From NCBI RefSeq assembly GCF_943734655.1, contig NC_071354.1, forward strand, positions 12,184,001-12,248,000: a DNA stretch of 64,000 nt, written 5' to 3'. The notes beneath the pieces were generated by a model, which did not search any database, was not told the DNA's origin, and worked only from the letters and a program-made list of their open reading frames with translations. This stretch comes from Sabethes cyaneus (taxonomy: Eukaryota; Arthropoda; Insecta; Diptera; Culicidae). Shown piece after piece: positions 54,800-64,000 of this stretch (positions are counted from its first letter, which is position 1; every line of letters begins with the position of its first letter). Made by a program: the position numbers and the translations under genes.

Positions 54800-55768
54800 A
54801 GGGTAAACGGGGTAACAACGCCCGCCAGGGTAAAACCGCCAACCATGGTACAGGGCCTTGCTCAAATTGGTGTTAAATGTTGATGACAGTCAGATTACTG
54901 AATGCCTACGCAATATTTTACAATATCTTGTACGGCAATACCGTATAAACTATCGAAGAAATAAATAAAAACAGATTTTTCGTTCTAATCGTTTCGTTTT
55001 TTATAACTTTGCTCCCTCAGAATTTAGGGTTTATTTTATTCAAAACGTTAAAACTTTTAGCAAATCCAACCCATATCGCATCTCTAATCCTGTCTGCATC
55101 CGACAGTACCTAAATTAGGTAACTATTCATACAGTTTTGTTGAAATAAATAGTGAAATGTGTAAATTGGTCATTTGGAGGTAAAACCGCCTACACCGAAC
55201 GACGCAAGGCCGTCGTGCATAATGCTAGTGCGATAAGGAGATTTTTTAAATAATTGCATAGTTTGGACCAAAGGATCTACGATTTACATAAAACAATGTA
55301 AATGTGCTCAGCTTGTAGCTGGTAGACTGTTTGAAAAACCTAAATCGCCAATTTTCTCTGCGGGCGCTATGGACAGTTTTCGATAGCCTTTTTCAATAAT
55401 TCCTCCCTCTTGAAACAAATATCATAGAATAAAATGAATCAGTATGTTTAAATTAAATTTAAACTTGTTTAATTTTAATTTTAATTGTTAAATTTGTTTA
55501 ATTTAAATTTAAATCGGTTGAATATTGTTAAAGTTATATGTTATACGCTATGGCGGTTTTACCCCGCATGGAAAAAATACTCTATTTTTTGGTCGTGTTT
55601 CCAAACCGCAATAAAAAATAGAAAATCATTACAGATATTTACGTTTGTATTTTTTACATGTAGGTAATAGATCAATTGTTCATTTAATGCAGATAAATTA
55701 GAAATTGAGCTATAACTTTGTTTACACAGGTGTTTTTGCGTAGGGGGCGGTCTTGCCCCGCCTACCCT
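54800..55768. mobile_element. TA-flanked TIR element, AGGGTAAACGGGG ends
   Basis: Left end AGGGTAAACGGGGTAACAAC, right end inverted AGGGTAGGCGGGGCAAGACC; TA at 54798-54799 and 55769-55770. GTAAAACCGCC motifs recur inside (54830, 55183, and reversed at 55550). 969 bp, no convincing transposase frame. Confidence 0.8.
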
Positions 55769-55769
55769 T

Positions 55770-56184
55770 ATGCGGAAACTGACCGATATTTAAGCATATT
55801 TTTGGAAGTAAAATATTTTATGTTGCCCAAAACGGATACTTTTGTTGCCAAAATCGAACCATGCCAAATTCAAAATCCCACTGTATCTCTAAATTCCAAT
55901 GTTCCGGCATTCTATCATCCCGAAATTCCAATGTTACGACATTTCAATGTCCCTTCCGATGCCATCTATTGGATTTGGAGACATTAGAGAGTAGACAGCT
56001 TCGCTCGTCGAATTCACTGACAACCAGATTCCATCGGGCCATGTACGATTTTTACTTTACCGAGACTTTTACCGAAATCTCAGCTGTTCGGAGGCCGTTT
56101 AATCACGGAGATAAAATTAAGGTGTGTTTGTACTCAACCAAAAATAATTTGCAACCGTTACAGTTACATGTCACAGCCTCCAGT
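55770..56184. other. Unassigned, with decayed CCAATGTTCC units
   Basis: 55,860-55,960 holds a few CAATGTTCCGGC-type units related to the CCCAATGT arrays. Nothing coding. Confidence 0.4.
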
Positions 56185-56310
56185 CCGTAGAGGACTACGG
56201 GTCTAATTAATCTTAGCCATGTTAGCTGAGTTTTATTTGCCAAAAATAGAACTGACGAGCAATAGTCAATATGTGGAGCAATCAGTGTTTTATAGAAAAA
56301 TTTTACTCCA
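56185..56310 (-). pseudogene. LINE reverse transcriptase tail fragment
   Basis: Minus strand: FYKTLIAPHIDYCSSVLFLA and NKTQL, the block after the RT fingers in CR1/Jockey-type LINEs, then LIRPVVLYGLEAVTC, which is an RTE-type block. Either a composite of two fragments or chance adjacency. Confidence 0.5.
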
Positions 56311-57220
56311 AAATGGAAGTTTTCTGCTTAATCTTGACAAAATTCCATGTTTTTAACAATTTTGACGTAGGAATAGGTCTTTAGTTTCTATATTGGGGTG
56401 CACTTTAGGGAAACGAAAAGGGAACAAATGGTTATAGTTTGCATGCTTATAACTCCGTCATCTTTTAATGGAATTTTTCTTAGAATCCATTACAATATAG
56501 TAGATTACATGTTTCCCTAACAAACTTTTAAATTGAAATTGAAAAATGTTGAAAATTCACGCTCTGTGATTGGTCGGAATAAGTAGTGCTGATTTGCCGT
56601 AGCGATAATGATGTTTCCATACCACAAGCAGTATGGTTCTATAAACCGTACTTAAATTTATACTCATTCTAGCTTTTACACTTGCATTTAATGGTTTTCG
56701 TTGCATTTTTTCCAACAGGTCGAAGATTCATAACGACGTTCAGACTTAAACTAATTTTATATCGGTGTAAGGGAAGTGCGCCAGAAAAAGTGATGTCTCC
56801 TCTTCCCAGCACCTTACACCAACACCATACACCTGTCCATGTCCTTACGATTGTAGAAATGGGTACGTTAGGTGAACACCTATTTTAAGAGGATGCGCAA
56901 AAATTCACGCAATCTTCACAGGTGTTCATGTGCCCAGTAATATACGATACGAATATAATATGAATATATAAGCGTGAAAATAAAATGAAATGGAGCAAAT
57001 ATGAGTAAAAATAGAACAATCTCACCAGCAATCCCTCGAATGAAATATAATTGCTTCATTTGAGTTTCCATCAGGGCATCTAATATCCAATAATTAATTT
57101 AATTTTTCATTGTGATATCCATGGGTATTATTTAAACTTGTCACGGCCAAAGTTATCACTATACAGTAGGAGGTGCTTGATGAGCTAAAACGAAACAAAT
57201 CATTAAAATAACATGTTAGC
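56311..57220. other. Unassigned sequence
   Basis: 56,362-56,420 (TTGACGTAGG, GTTTCTATATTGGGG) resembles 7503-7560. Nothing else was recognised. Confidence 0.35.
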
Positions 57221-57224
57221 TTAC

Positions 57225-57425
57225 CTGGCCGTGTGGCTTAGCCGTCTGCCCAAAATCGCAGTTTTGAAATCAGGCAGCCGGGAACCATCCAGCATCGCAC
57301 CTCCTAGCTTAGCTACTCAATAGAGCATTACCGGGTATAATCGCGTGGAGGCGCTAGGTAGGGGCTTGAGATGACAAGAGCTATGTTGGTCGCTTTCTTG
57401 TTTGCCTTCCCCATTTCATACCCGA
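57225..57425 (+). mobile_element. SINE-like repeat, copy 1
   Basis: The tRNA-like head TGGCCGTGTGGCTTAGCCG, with a possible box B GTTTTGAAATC, is followed by a body (CGCACCTCCTAGCTT, GTGGAGGCGCTAGGTAGGGG, GAGCTATGTTGG) that recurs at 58020-58165. The tRNA relation is plausible but the boxes are poor. Confidence 0.55.
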
Positions 57426-58019
57426 ATGTTCCATAGCATTTATTACAATACAGTAAATTAAAAATTTGTGTGACAAACATTTGCAAAGTGTCAAGCTTTA
57501 TCGAATTGAACCTGCATTCGTAGTGCTACGTAAGCCGCTCGTGCTTGCCTTTAGGCTCATACCTTCATTCTTTTACTACTCCTATAAACAATAAGTCCGT
57601 TAAAATTAAGCTTATCGTCAATTAGAGCTCCTAGTCTAATCTAATCTCACACTAGCGCAGCCAACTCTGGAAGGCATCCTGGAAAATGACGATTGCTTGA
57701 ATCAATCATTTTCTTGTCAACTGCGCAGCATGTACCGCAGAGAGAATTCCAACGAATGAAGTGGAACCAGACAAAATATCTAATTCCAGTAAACTCCTTG
57801 AAATCAAGGGAAGGAAGAAAGCGTGGACCTCCCGTACCAAACGCTTCCCACGTACATAGATAATGATTTATTTACAGTCGTTGGGAGTATCTTATTTCAT
57901 TCTCTGCAAATAGATTAGTTTGCCGAAAAAATTAGTTTAACTCATATAATACTTGAAAATAAAGTCGTGTGGTTTATTGGTTGCCTAAAACTATATTTGT
58001 AAGGTTAGGAAATGAAAAC
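57426..58019. other. Unassigned sequence
   Basis: Contains CTTATCGTCAATTAGAGCTCC (57,610), repeated as TTATCGTCAATTAGCGCTCC at 58,168, so it may belong to the same dispersed unit as the SINE-like repeats. Confidence 0.4.
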
Positions 58020-58190
58020 CGCACGACCCCGCACCTCCTAGCTTGACTACTCAATTGTACAAATTGAAGTATTTCCAGGTATGGCCACGTGGAGGCGCCA
58101 GGTAGGGGCTTCGGATGACTAGAGCTATGTTGGGCGCTTTTTCCTAGTTGACTTCCCCATTTCGAACCCTTATCGTCAATTAGCGCTCCT
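58020..58190 (+). mobile_element. SINE-like repeat, copy 2 (headless)
   Basis: Same body as 57280-57425 (CCGCACCTCCTAGCTTGAC, CGTGGAGGCGCCAGGTAGGGG), lacking the tRNA-like head; a ~13-bp insertion separates it from copy 1 in alignment. Confidence 0.65.
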
Positions 58191-58309
58191 TGATATTTAA
58201 ACTATTTTACTTTTTTAATCGATTCTCCTTCAATATCTACAATAAATTTAAAATGTTTCTATTTGATATATTCCTCATTTTAGTTTTCTTTACATTCAGT
58301 TTTAATTTC

Positions 58310-58860
58310 TTTATTTATAGCCATTTAGTTAACTGAATTAATTCTTCTCTTATTTTTTGTAATGCTTCTTTCGGATCTTTTGATCCAAAAAATACAACAG
58401 TATTATTTTCGAAGAGAATTAGTTCGCACGATCCTAGCGCTGATTTCATATCATTTATGTACAGAATGAACAGAAGTGGCCCCAGCACACTTCCTTGTGG
58501 CACGCCAAGCGGAACATTAAGATCTGAGGACTTTTCCTTCCAAACCATATCTTTTTATTGTTTTCAACAGTTGGAGACGTGAGATGGTCACGACGGCACG
58601 CTTCAAATCTAAAAATACAACAACTATAGTGTTACGAGCCTCTAACATACATTTCCATTTATAAAGAAGTAGGTTTAATTCAGGTTCACATGAATGATTT
58701 TGTCTAAATTCTTACTGCTCAGTGATCAGAATTTCATTTGAATTTTGATACACAGTGATTTGCTCACGCACAACACTCTCTAGAACCTTTTCATACACAG
58801 GTAGCATGCGTATTGGTCTGAACCACAACTGATTGCTTGTACCGTTGTATAGCTAATTGC
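58310..58860 (-). pseudogene. CR1/L2-like LINE reverse transcriptase fragment
   Basis: Minus strand, upstream to downstream: RPIRMLPVYEKVLERVVREQ, FRQNHSCEPELNLLL, VVVFLDLKRAV, then from 58548 GVPQGSVLGPLLFILYINDM and ELILFENNTVVFFGSKDP, KEALQKIREELIQLTKWL. The FADD box has become FENN, which would abolish catalysis. Style of the blocks (YRPIS.LP, FLDLKRAFD) is that of CR1/L2-group elements. Stops break the upstream half; the 78-codon downstream frame is open. Confidence 0.75.
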
Positions 58861-58929
58861 CGGGTAACAAGTGCTTGATAAGCTGTTATTCAACAAAAAT
58901 GCTTATTGGGTACTCGTTGCTGGAATAGA

Positions 58930-59040
58930 ATTCTCATCGACTTTCCAATGACATTCCCAATGATGCAATGTCCCTGTGTTCCAATGGCCCAATGTCTCAA
59001 TATCTTAACGTCAAAGTGTCCCCATGCAGTATAGGGAGTT
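58930..59040 (+). repeat. CCCAATGT array fragment
   Basis: Units CCAATGACATTCCCAATGATG, CCAATGGCCCAATGTCTC; ~9-10-bp period, degenerate. Confidence 0.7.
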
Positions 59041-59079
59041 TTTCGAAAAACACACAGCTGTGGACAGCTATTCACGATA

Positions 59080-59425
59080 ACAGAGGTGTATAAAGCAATA
59101 TCTTTAGAATCCGCCGGATTATCGATAATCGATCTTCATACGCCATAGGAAAGCTATTATTATGTGGAATACGATGACAGGGTGTTCAAATGACTGTTGA
59201 AACCGGTTAAAAATGACATGTCAATCTAATTTTTATGGTTGAAAACTAAGGACAAAAATATCTTCATTTGGCCAAAACTACAAGAAATAAACATACCAAT
59301 GACAAAATGTCCCAATGATACAATGTCACAATATTCTGCATCAATATTCCAATGTCCCAATGTGAAAATGTCCGAATGGTACAATATCAACGTGAAAATG
59401 TCATGTAACGTCCAAACTAATAAGA
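59080..59425 (+). repeat. Dispersed repeat with CCCAATGT array, copy 2
   Basis: Same order of blocks as 50801-51120 (AAGCAATATCTTTAGAATCC, GCTATTATTATGTGGAATAC, CAAAACTACAAGAAATAA, then the array). It ends GAAAATGTCATGTAACG. Confidence 0.75.
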
Positions 59426-59479
59426 TTTCTAAACGAAAGGGTAGTGAATTTGCAATAGGTCCGTTTTTCATTTAAAGCT

Positions 59480-59965
59480 ATACCATACGAATGATTACAA
59501 AAAGTGAAATTTGTTTTTGAACCTGTTTCTTGAAGATTACTTCATCCAAATGGTGCCTGCGACTACACTTGAGGTGCTCCATGCGACAATTCCAATTTTG
59601 CATCACTTTTTCGAACATTGAAAAATTTCGCACCAAATGCTCCACCGTTTTAGTGTATATTTTTAGATTCATTGGTAGTTCTTGTATTGTTCGAATGAGC
59701 TTCATCACTAGCAATAAATTTTCAGTGAAAAAGCGGATCTTTTTCAAGAGGTGCCACAAAAACTGCGTGCTTCATCCAAATCATCCGTCCTCAGTTTTTA
59801 AATCAGCTATATATTATACAAATTTTTTCACGCTTTTGGGTCAAAATAGTTGTATGTAATGTTTAATTTTGTCGAGTAACACAAATGTAGAGAAGGACGA
59901 CAAATCGACAACTCTCGCTCTTTGTCTATACTGCCGACCTAGGCAGTAAAATTATTGTCTATATG
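59480..59965 (+). repeat. Dispersed repeat, copy 2 (pair with 54330-54797)
   Basis: Blocks GCTCCACCGTTTTAGTG, GTTCTTGTATTGTTCG, TTTTTCAAGAGGTGCC and CAGTAAAATTATTGTCTA align with the first copy. Confidence 0.7.
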
Positions 59966-60289
59966 TACTATACAAACAAAGGTTATTGGTTGGATGTACA
60001 AATAATAAAAAATGGACGTAATACTGAGGCTTGAATCATACAGTCACTAGGACATTTATGACAACTATAAAATTGTATAAATTTGTAAAACAAGTTTTTC
60101 ACAGGGTACGAATCTTGATAATAAAATTTAATGATTTTGTGATGCTTGCTCGGGCATAAGTCATTTCACGATGAAACGGCAGTACCGTGAACACAGCTAA
60201 TTGCGATCAGTACCTGCGTTCATTGCACAAATTGACCAAGATCCTTATTTTAAATTTACACTTTTTTTAATTAACAAAAATTTATAGCT

Positions 60290-60645
60290 GATGTCACAAT
60301 TTTTTAATGTTATATGTCCCAATCTTCAAATGTCTCAAAGCCTTCTAAAGTCCCGCGCTCTCAATCTTCCAATGTCTCCAATCTTCCAATATACCAATGT
60401 CCCAATATCCGAATGTTTCAGTGTCCGAGTGCCCCAATGTCCCAATGTCACAATCGTCCAGGTTCCCAACGTCTCAATGCCCCAATATGTCAAAGACCTA
60501 ATATGTTAATGTCTAAACGTCTGATTGTCCCAATGTCCCAATAGCCGAATTTTACAATATCCTAGTGACACGCTGTGCTAATGACGAAATGTCCCAATCC
60601 TGCAATTACCTAATGTTAAAATACCCAAATGTCTCAATTTAACAA
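60290..60645 (+). repeat. CCCAATGT array, largest block
   Basis: About 35 degenerate units of CCCAATGTC/CCCAATATC with period ~9-10 bp. Frames through it are unit artefacts. Confidence 0.85.
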
Positions 60646-61680
60646 ATAACTCACATATGTACTTAAAAGTGAAACTATCGGTCGGTACTACGGTAAACAA
60701 TTAGCCAATTAGTCGGCACGACAATGAATGCTAAATACCCTCGCACTTTCATTGCTAGGCTTGGCCCGTCAATCTAAATTAAAATCAGCTCATTTTGCTA
60801 CACCACTTCGAACACGCGTACGCAACACCTCTACAGAAGTGAAACTAAACGACACTTTAAATTAATCATTTAAAGTGCTTAAAGCGAATTTTTTTCTTTA
60901 CCTTTAATTGAAAAACCTAGAAAATTAGCTGCACAGCCACAGTCACGTGGGCTTGTAAGTAAATCACATCGGCCAGTGATCAGTAAGTTGCGGCATTTTT
61001 TTTACTGGTAGCTACCAGTTGAAAAAAAATTTATAGCCTTAGTGTTGTTCGTAATTTGAGTAGTAAGCGTCAAATTATAGAGTGGAACTCCACTAGTGGT
61101 ATATATTTACCGGCAAACTGTAGCAAAGGTTATCTATCTTTTATGACAGTTATTTGGTATTTTTATCTGCAATAAAAAAGAGAAAAAAAAATTCATTACA
61201 ATGTATGGGTGAACATAACAGCAGATCTGTTATTTAATTTGTATACTTAGTGTGTTGTAAAAAAACAGAAATGTTGAAATAGAAAATAAAATGACAACTT
61301 TACTCGTTTTCTAAACTTTTTCTGGTCTTACTTGCTTCACCTAGTAGGATAAAAAATTATATTCTACCATCTAACTATTATTCTTCTTTTCACAGTAAAA
61401 GGTTTCAGTGCGCAATTTCATTACTTGCCAGCTATCGCTATATAGGTAATGATCTTTAATGGCCCTAGATGATGGAAGTAGTGCAGAAACGTGACCGTAA
61501 AAACTTCACAAACAACTGAACACAACGGTCGAGTGAAATTTCATATGTTCCGCATAACGTAGCTCTAGTTTACAATTTCAAAACTTTCAGCATTTAACCT
61601 AGTTTGAATAAAATTCCTCCATGATTACCCAAACAGATTATCAAGTATGTCACATTTAATAGAGTAAATATTTTACCATA
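60646..61680. other. AT-rich unassigned sequence
   Basis: Nothing recognised on either strand. Confidence 0.4.
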
Positions 61681-62900
61681 TGACTCTGCCTTCCGCTGTC
61701 AGGATCCAATTGAACGGACCCAACTCCCGACCCATAACCCGGCGGGAACGGGACTAAAAGCAGTTCCATTGACAACCGCCGCCACCAGCCCCTCTGCTGC
61801 CACCTGCCACTGCGGATTCATCTTCCTGGAGCTAAACTTCGAAGAAGGAAACCAGAAAGACTTGCTCGCCCGAATAGGCGACGAAATGTGCGACCGACAG
61901 TCGGCCGTCACAGTTGAGTGCGGTTTGCCATTATCGACCGCGGTGCGGAAGGCCGGCCGGCGCGGCGGCGTACCGTTGTTGGTTGATCGAGTGCGATCAA
62001 TTGGGAAGCGCGTCCAGCGTCAGGCAGAAGTCAGGTGCCGATCAGGGGCGGGAATACGTACCGATTTCTTTTACGACGGGCAATAAAGTCTAGGATCAGA
62101 GTCAAGTACCAGAGCAGCAGCGAGCAGCGAGCACGAGCGGGGAACCAGTTATCACCGAATTCATGGACTCTTCCACGGCGGCTGCAACATTGTAAGCCGG
62201 TTGATATATGGCAATCGCTACTGCCTTTATTGGCCCGAGCCCAGAGGTCTCCAGGCGCGCTGAGCTGCGCTGCGCTGGCCGTCTCGATTAGCGGGCGCGG
62301 TTTGTTTACACTGTTTATTGCTGACATCGATCGAAGTCAGCTGCGGGTCTTTTATTTTTTCATTAACTGCGAATTGCGGGCAGTGCCTGCTCGGTTTTGT
62401 GTGAGAATGTCATGGATTGATGTCATTGGCAGCGCCATTAATTGCCTGATGGACGAAAGGGGCGAACACGACAGAACCCTGCCCGAAATTGAAGGGTACT
62501 TCGGCGGAAGTCAACGCGATAACAGTAAACGACCGAACAACGAAAGAAGGTTTTAAAAAAAGGTTGAATTCACGCTGTCTGACTGTGGCTGAGTGCTAAG
62601 TTCCATCGTCGTGCCGTGCGCGTACGCTTTGGACCCGAAATGATTAAAGGGAATCGAAAGGGAAATTAAAAACAAAAATACGGCTTGCGGGCAGCAAGTG
62701 CCTAGCCTTTTCCTGTGAGGCCCCCTAGAAAGCAGAAGGTGGTTCGATAATCGAGCCCCGACTGGTTGAGCTGACAGGGAGATTGTCGAACGACTGTTGT
62801 TAGATATAGGCACTATAGGCAGTTACCGCATGGAGAGCGTAGGCATTTCAGGTGTTCATAGAACAGCCCGAGTCCGTGAGCCGCCAAGCAGGAAGTTTTC
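61681..62900. other. GC-rich unique island
   Basis: High GC and CpG (GGCCGGCCGGCGCGGCGGCG near 61951), not repeated in the window. Frames 61769-62086 (105 codons) and 62035-62556 (173 codons) overlap in different phases and show no domain. Could be a first exon or regulatory block. Confidence 0.4.
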
Positions 62901-64000
62901 CTCATTGTGCTGATATTGCCACATATACAACAAGCAATAAAGGCGTGCATAAAATGTCAGATAATTTGTGGCTGATACGCCTCGGTCTATTTACCGGTGC
63001 GCGGTAGGTTTTGATTCAATGGCTTCGATTAATGTTTAAATGAGTTTGAATGACTAGTTTTGATATGAAATTTTCTGCGGTTCACACTGCTACCGCTTAT
63101 AATGTGCTAACAATAAATCGCAATTTTTTTTGCTCAATCAAACAAAGGAGGAAATTGCTTACGCCGCTCGCTGCTGCATTTACTCAATTAATATGCCACC
63201 AACGATCAGCCAAGAGCCGTACGACATTCCAATCAGTAAGCGACTCTTTTAAAAATAAATAAGTACAGTAATTTAAATTCACTCCCGATGTTAATATCAC
63301 TTGATTAACCTTCTCTGCTCGTGCGAAAGCATGTCGTTGCATCAGTCACTCCATTCATGCCAGTGCCAGTTGCCAGCATACCTTCAGTATGTACATTTAT
63401 TAAACTCGTCTCACCCTCTTCGTAACATCATTCATTTCGATTCCCTTTTTGCTTTCTGTCATTCTTAATCGCAACGTTTTCCGTGAGTGCAACACTAATT
63501 CAACCCGGTTTTCGTCGCTTTCTTTCCTTCGCTTTTGGTAACACAATTGCTGACTTGACAATAATTGGTCCGACGAACGTGCTTTACGTGGACCATGCCG
63601 TGAAGTTCAGGTTCGCTCACCTGAGAGCCCGCAGCCCGCAGAAGAGTGGGGCTGAAAAAGCTCTTTACTTTGCTCACGCTCAATGGCAGTAATCTTTACT
63701 TTTCAGTTTTTTAAGGGGTCTAAGCTTGGATCGAACTGCACGTGTCGCGTGTACCTAAGCCTACCTAGAGCAAAGCGTGACTTACGTGACCACTCCTGCC
63801 TGCACGCAGTGCTTTGGCATGTTTCGTCATCGTTTCATAAATAATTCACTATTCGTGTTTCTGTAGACGAATAATGTCTTAATTTAATGCACTTTTTTTC
63901 GTCCGATTGTGTGTTGACATGACCGATGACAGCGGGCCTGGTCAAGATGGACATGATATCACTGGTTTTTTTTTGGATACATAATATTGTACTAATTTAC
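62901..64000. other. Unassigned sequence to window end
   Basis: Short frames only (up to 70 codons), no recognisable domain or repeat. Confidence 0.4.

Noticed and set aside
57225..57290. Possible tRNA gene
   Set aside because: Poor box B and no cloverleaf; the downstream body is repeated at 58020, so SINE-like.
62035..62556. 173-codon plus-strand frame
   Set aside because: Chance frame in GC-rich DNA; overlaps open frames in other phases and lacks any recognisable domain.

Overview
This window is eukaryotic nuclear DNA from an insect, most likely a culicine mosquito. The main reason is a tRNA-derived SINE at about 1892-2065 (+) and 14590-14740 (-). Its start, with the conserved block around ACGATGCTGGTCTAACAAG and a box-B-like GTTCGAATCTC, resembles from memory the SINEs of Aedes and Culex (Feilai type). 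RTE- and Jockey-like LINE debris, TA- and TTAA-flanked MITEs, Helitrons and several kilobases of simple satellites fit the same picture. No intact protein-coding host gene could be supported. The window reads as repeat-dense intergenic or intronic DNA with a few GC-richer islands of unique sequence.

Layout. 1.48-3.57 kb is a foldback-like element with inverted arms made of ~17-bp subrepeats and a 9-bp target duplication; it sits in the end of a hairpin element (3571-3693). 3.7-5.2 kb is a diverged AATCTGGTCC array. 5.9-6.3 kb is a 148-bp-arm palindrome, followed by 1.2 kb of polypyrimidine DNA, a TA-flanked MITE (7681-8507) and a directly abutting Helitron. 9.5-11.7 kb is a unique island. 11.7-16.6 kb holds mariner debris, copies of a GGTTCGGTACGACC repeat, a SINE, a LINE remnant and a 175-bp direct duplication. 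16.6-19.0 kb is unique. 19.06-23.95 kb is a (CGACTTTT)n satellite with a ~1.17-kb higher-order period, split by a 5'-truncated LINE. 24.4-25.0 kb is a complete non-autonomous Helitron.

25.3-27.0 kb is unique. 27.04-28.24 kb is a TTAA-flanked TIR element. 28.4-29.6 kb is a (TGTCAAAAA)n satellite interrupted by an RTE tail. 29.6-31.0 kb is a MITE plus an RTE remnant holding a second MITE. 31.29-34.21 kb is a dead Tc1-type transposase gene split by a 2,057-bp element with an 8-bp target duplication, itself hosting a SINE with a 10-bp target duplication. 34.6-36.5 kb is unique. 38.66-39.79 kb is another Helitron.

40-46 kb is a pile of LINE fragments, including the best-preserved RTE reverse transcriptase (44.58-45.99 kb, minus). 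47.2-48.5 kb is GC-rich and unique. 49.9-50.9 kb is a LINE RNase H region broken by a 108-bp MITE. 51.4-53.1 kb holds endonuclease and reverse transcriptase halves of an RTE element head to head, as expected from twin priming. 53.15-55.77 kb holds two further TIR elements. 56-60.6 kb is LINE, SINE and CCCAATGT-repeat debris. 60.7-64 kb is mostly unique.

The parts do not form a pathway. What can be read is an insertion history: several nested insertions whose order is fixed by target duplications. Most open frames inside satellites and polypyrimidine DNA are artefacts of short repeat units that lack stop codons.
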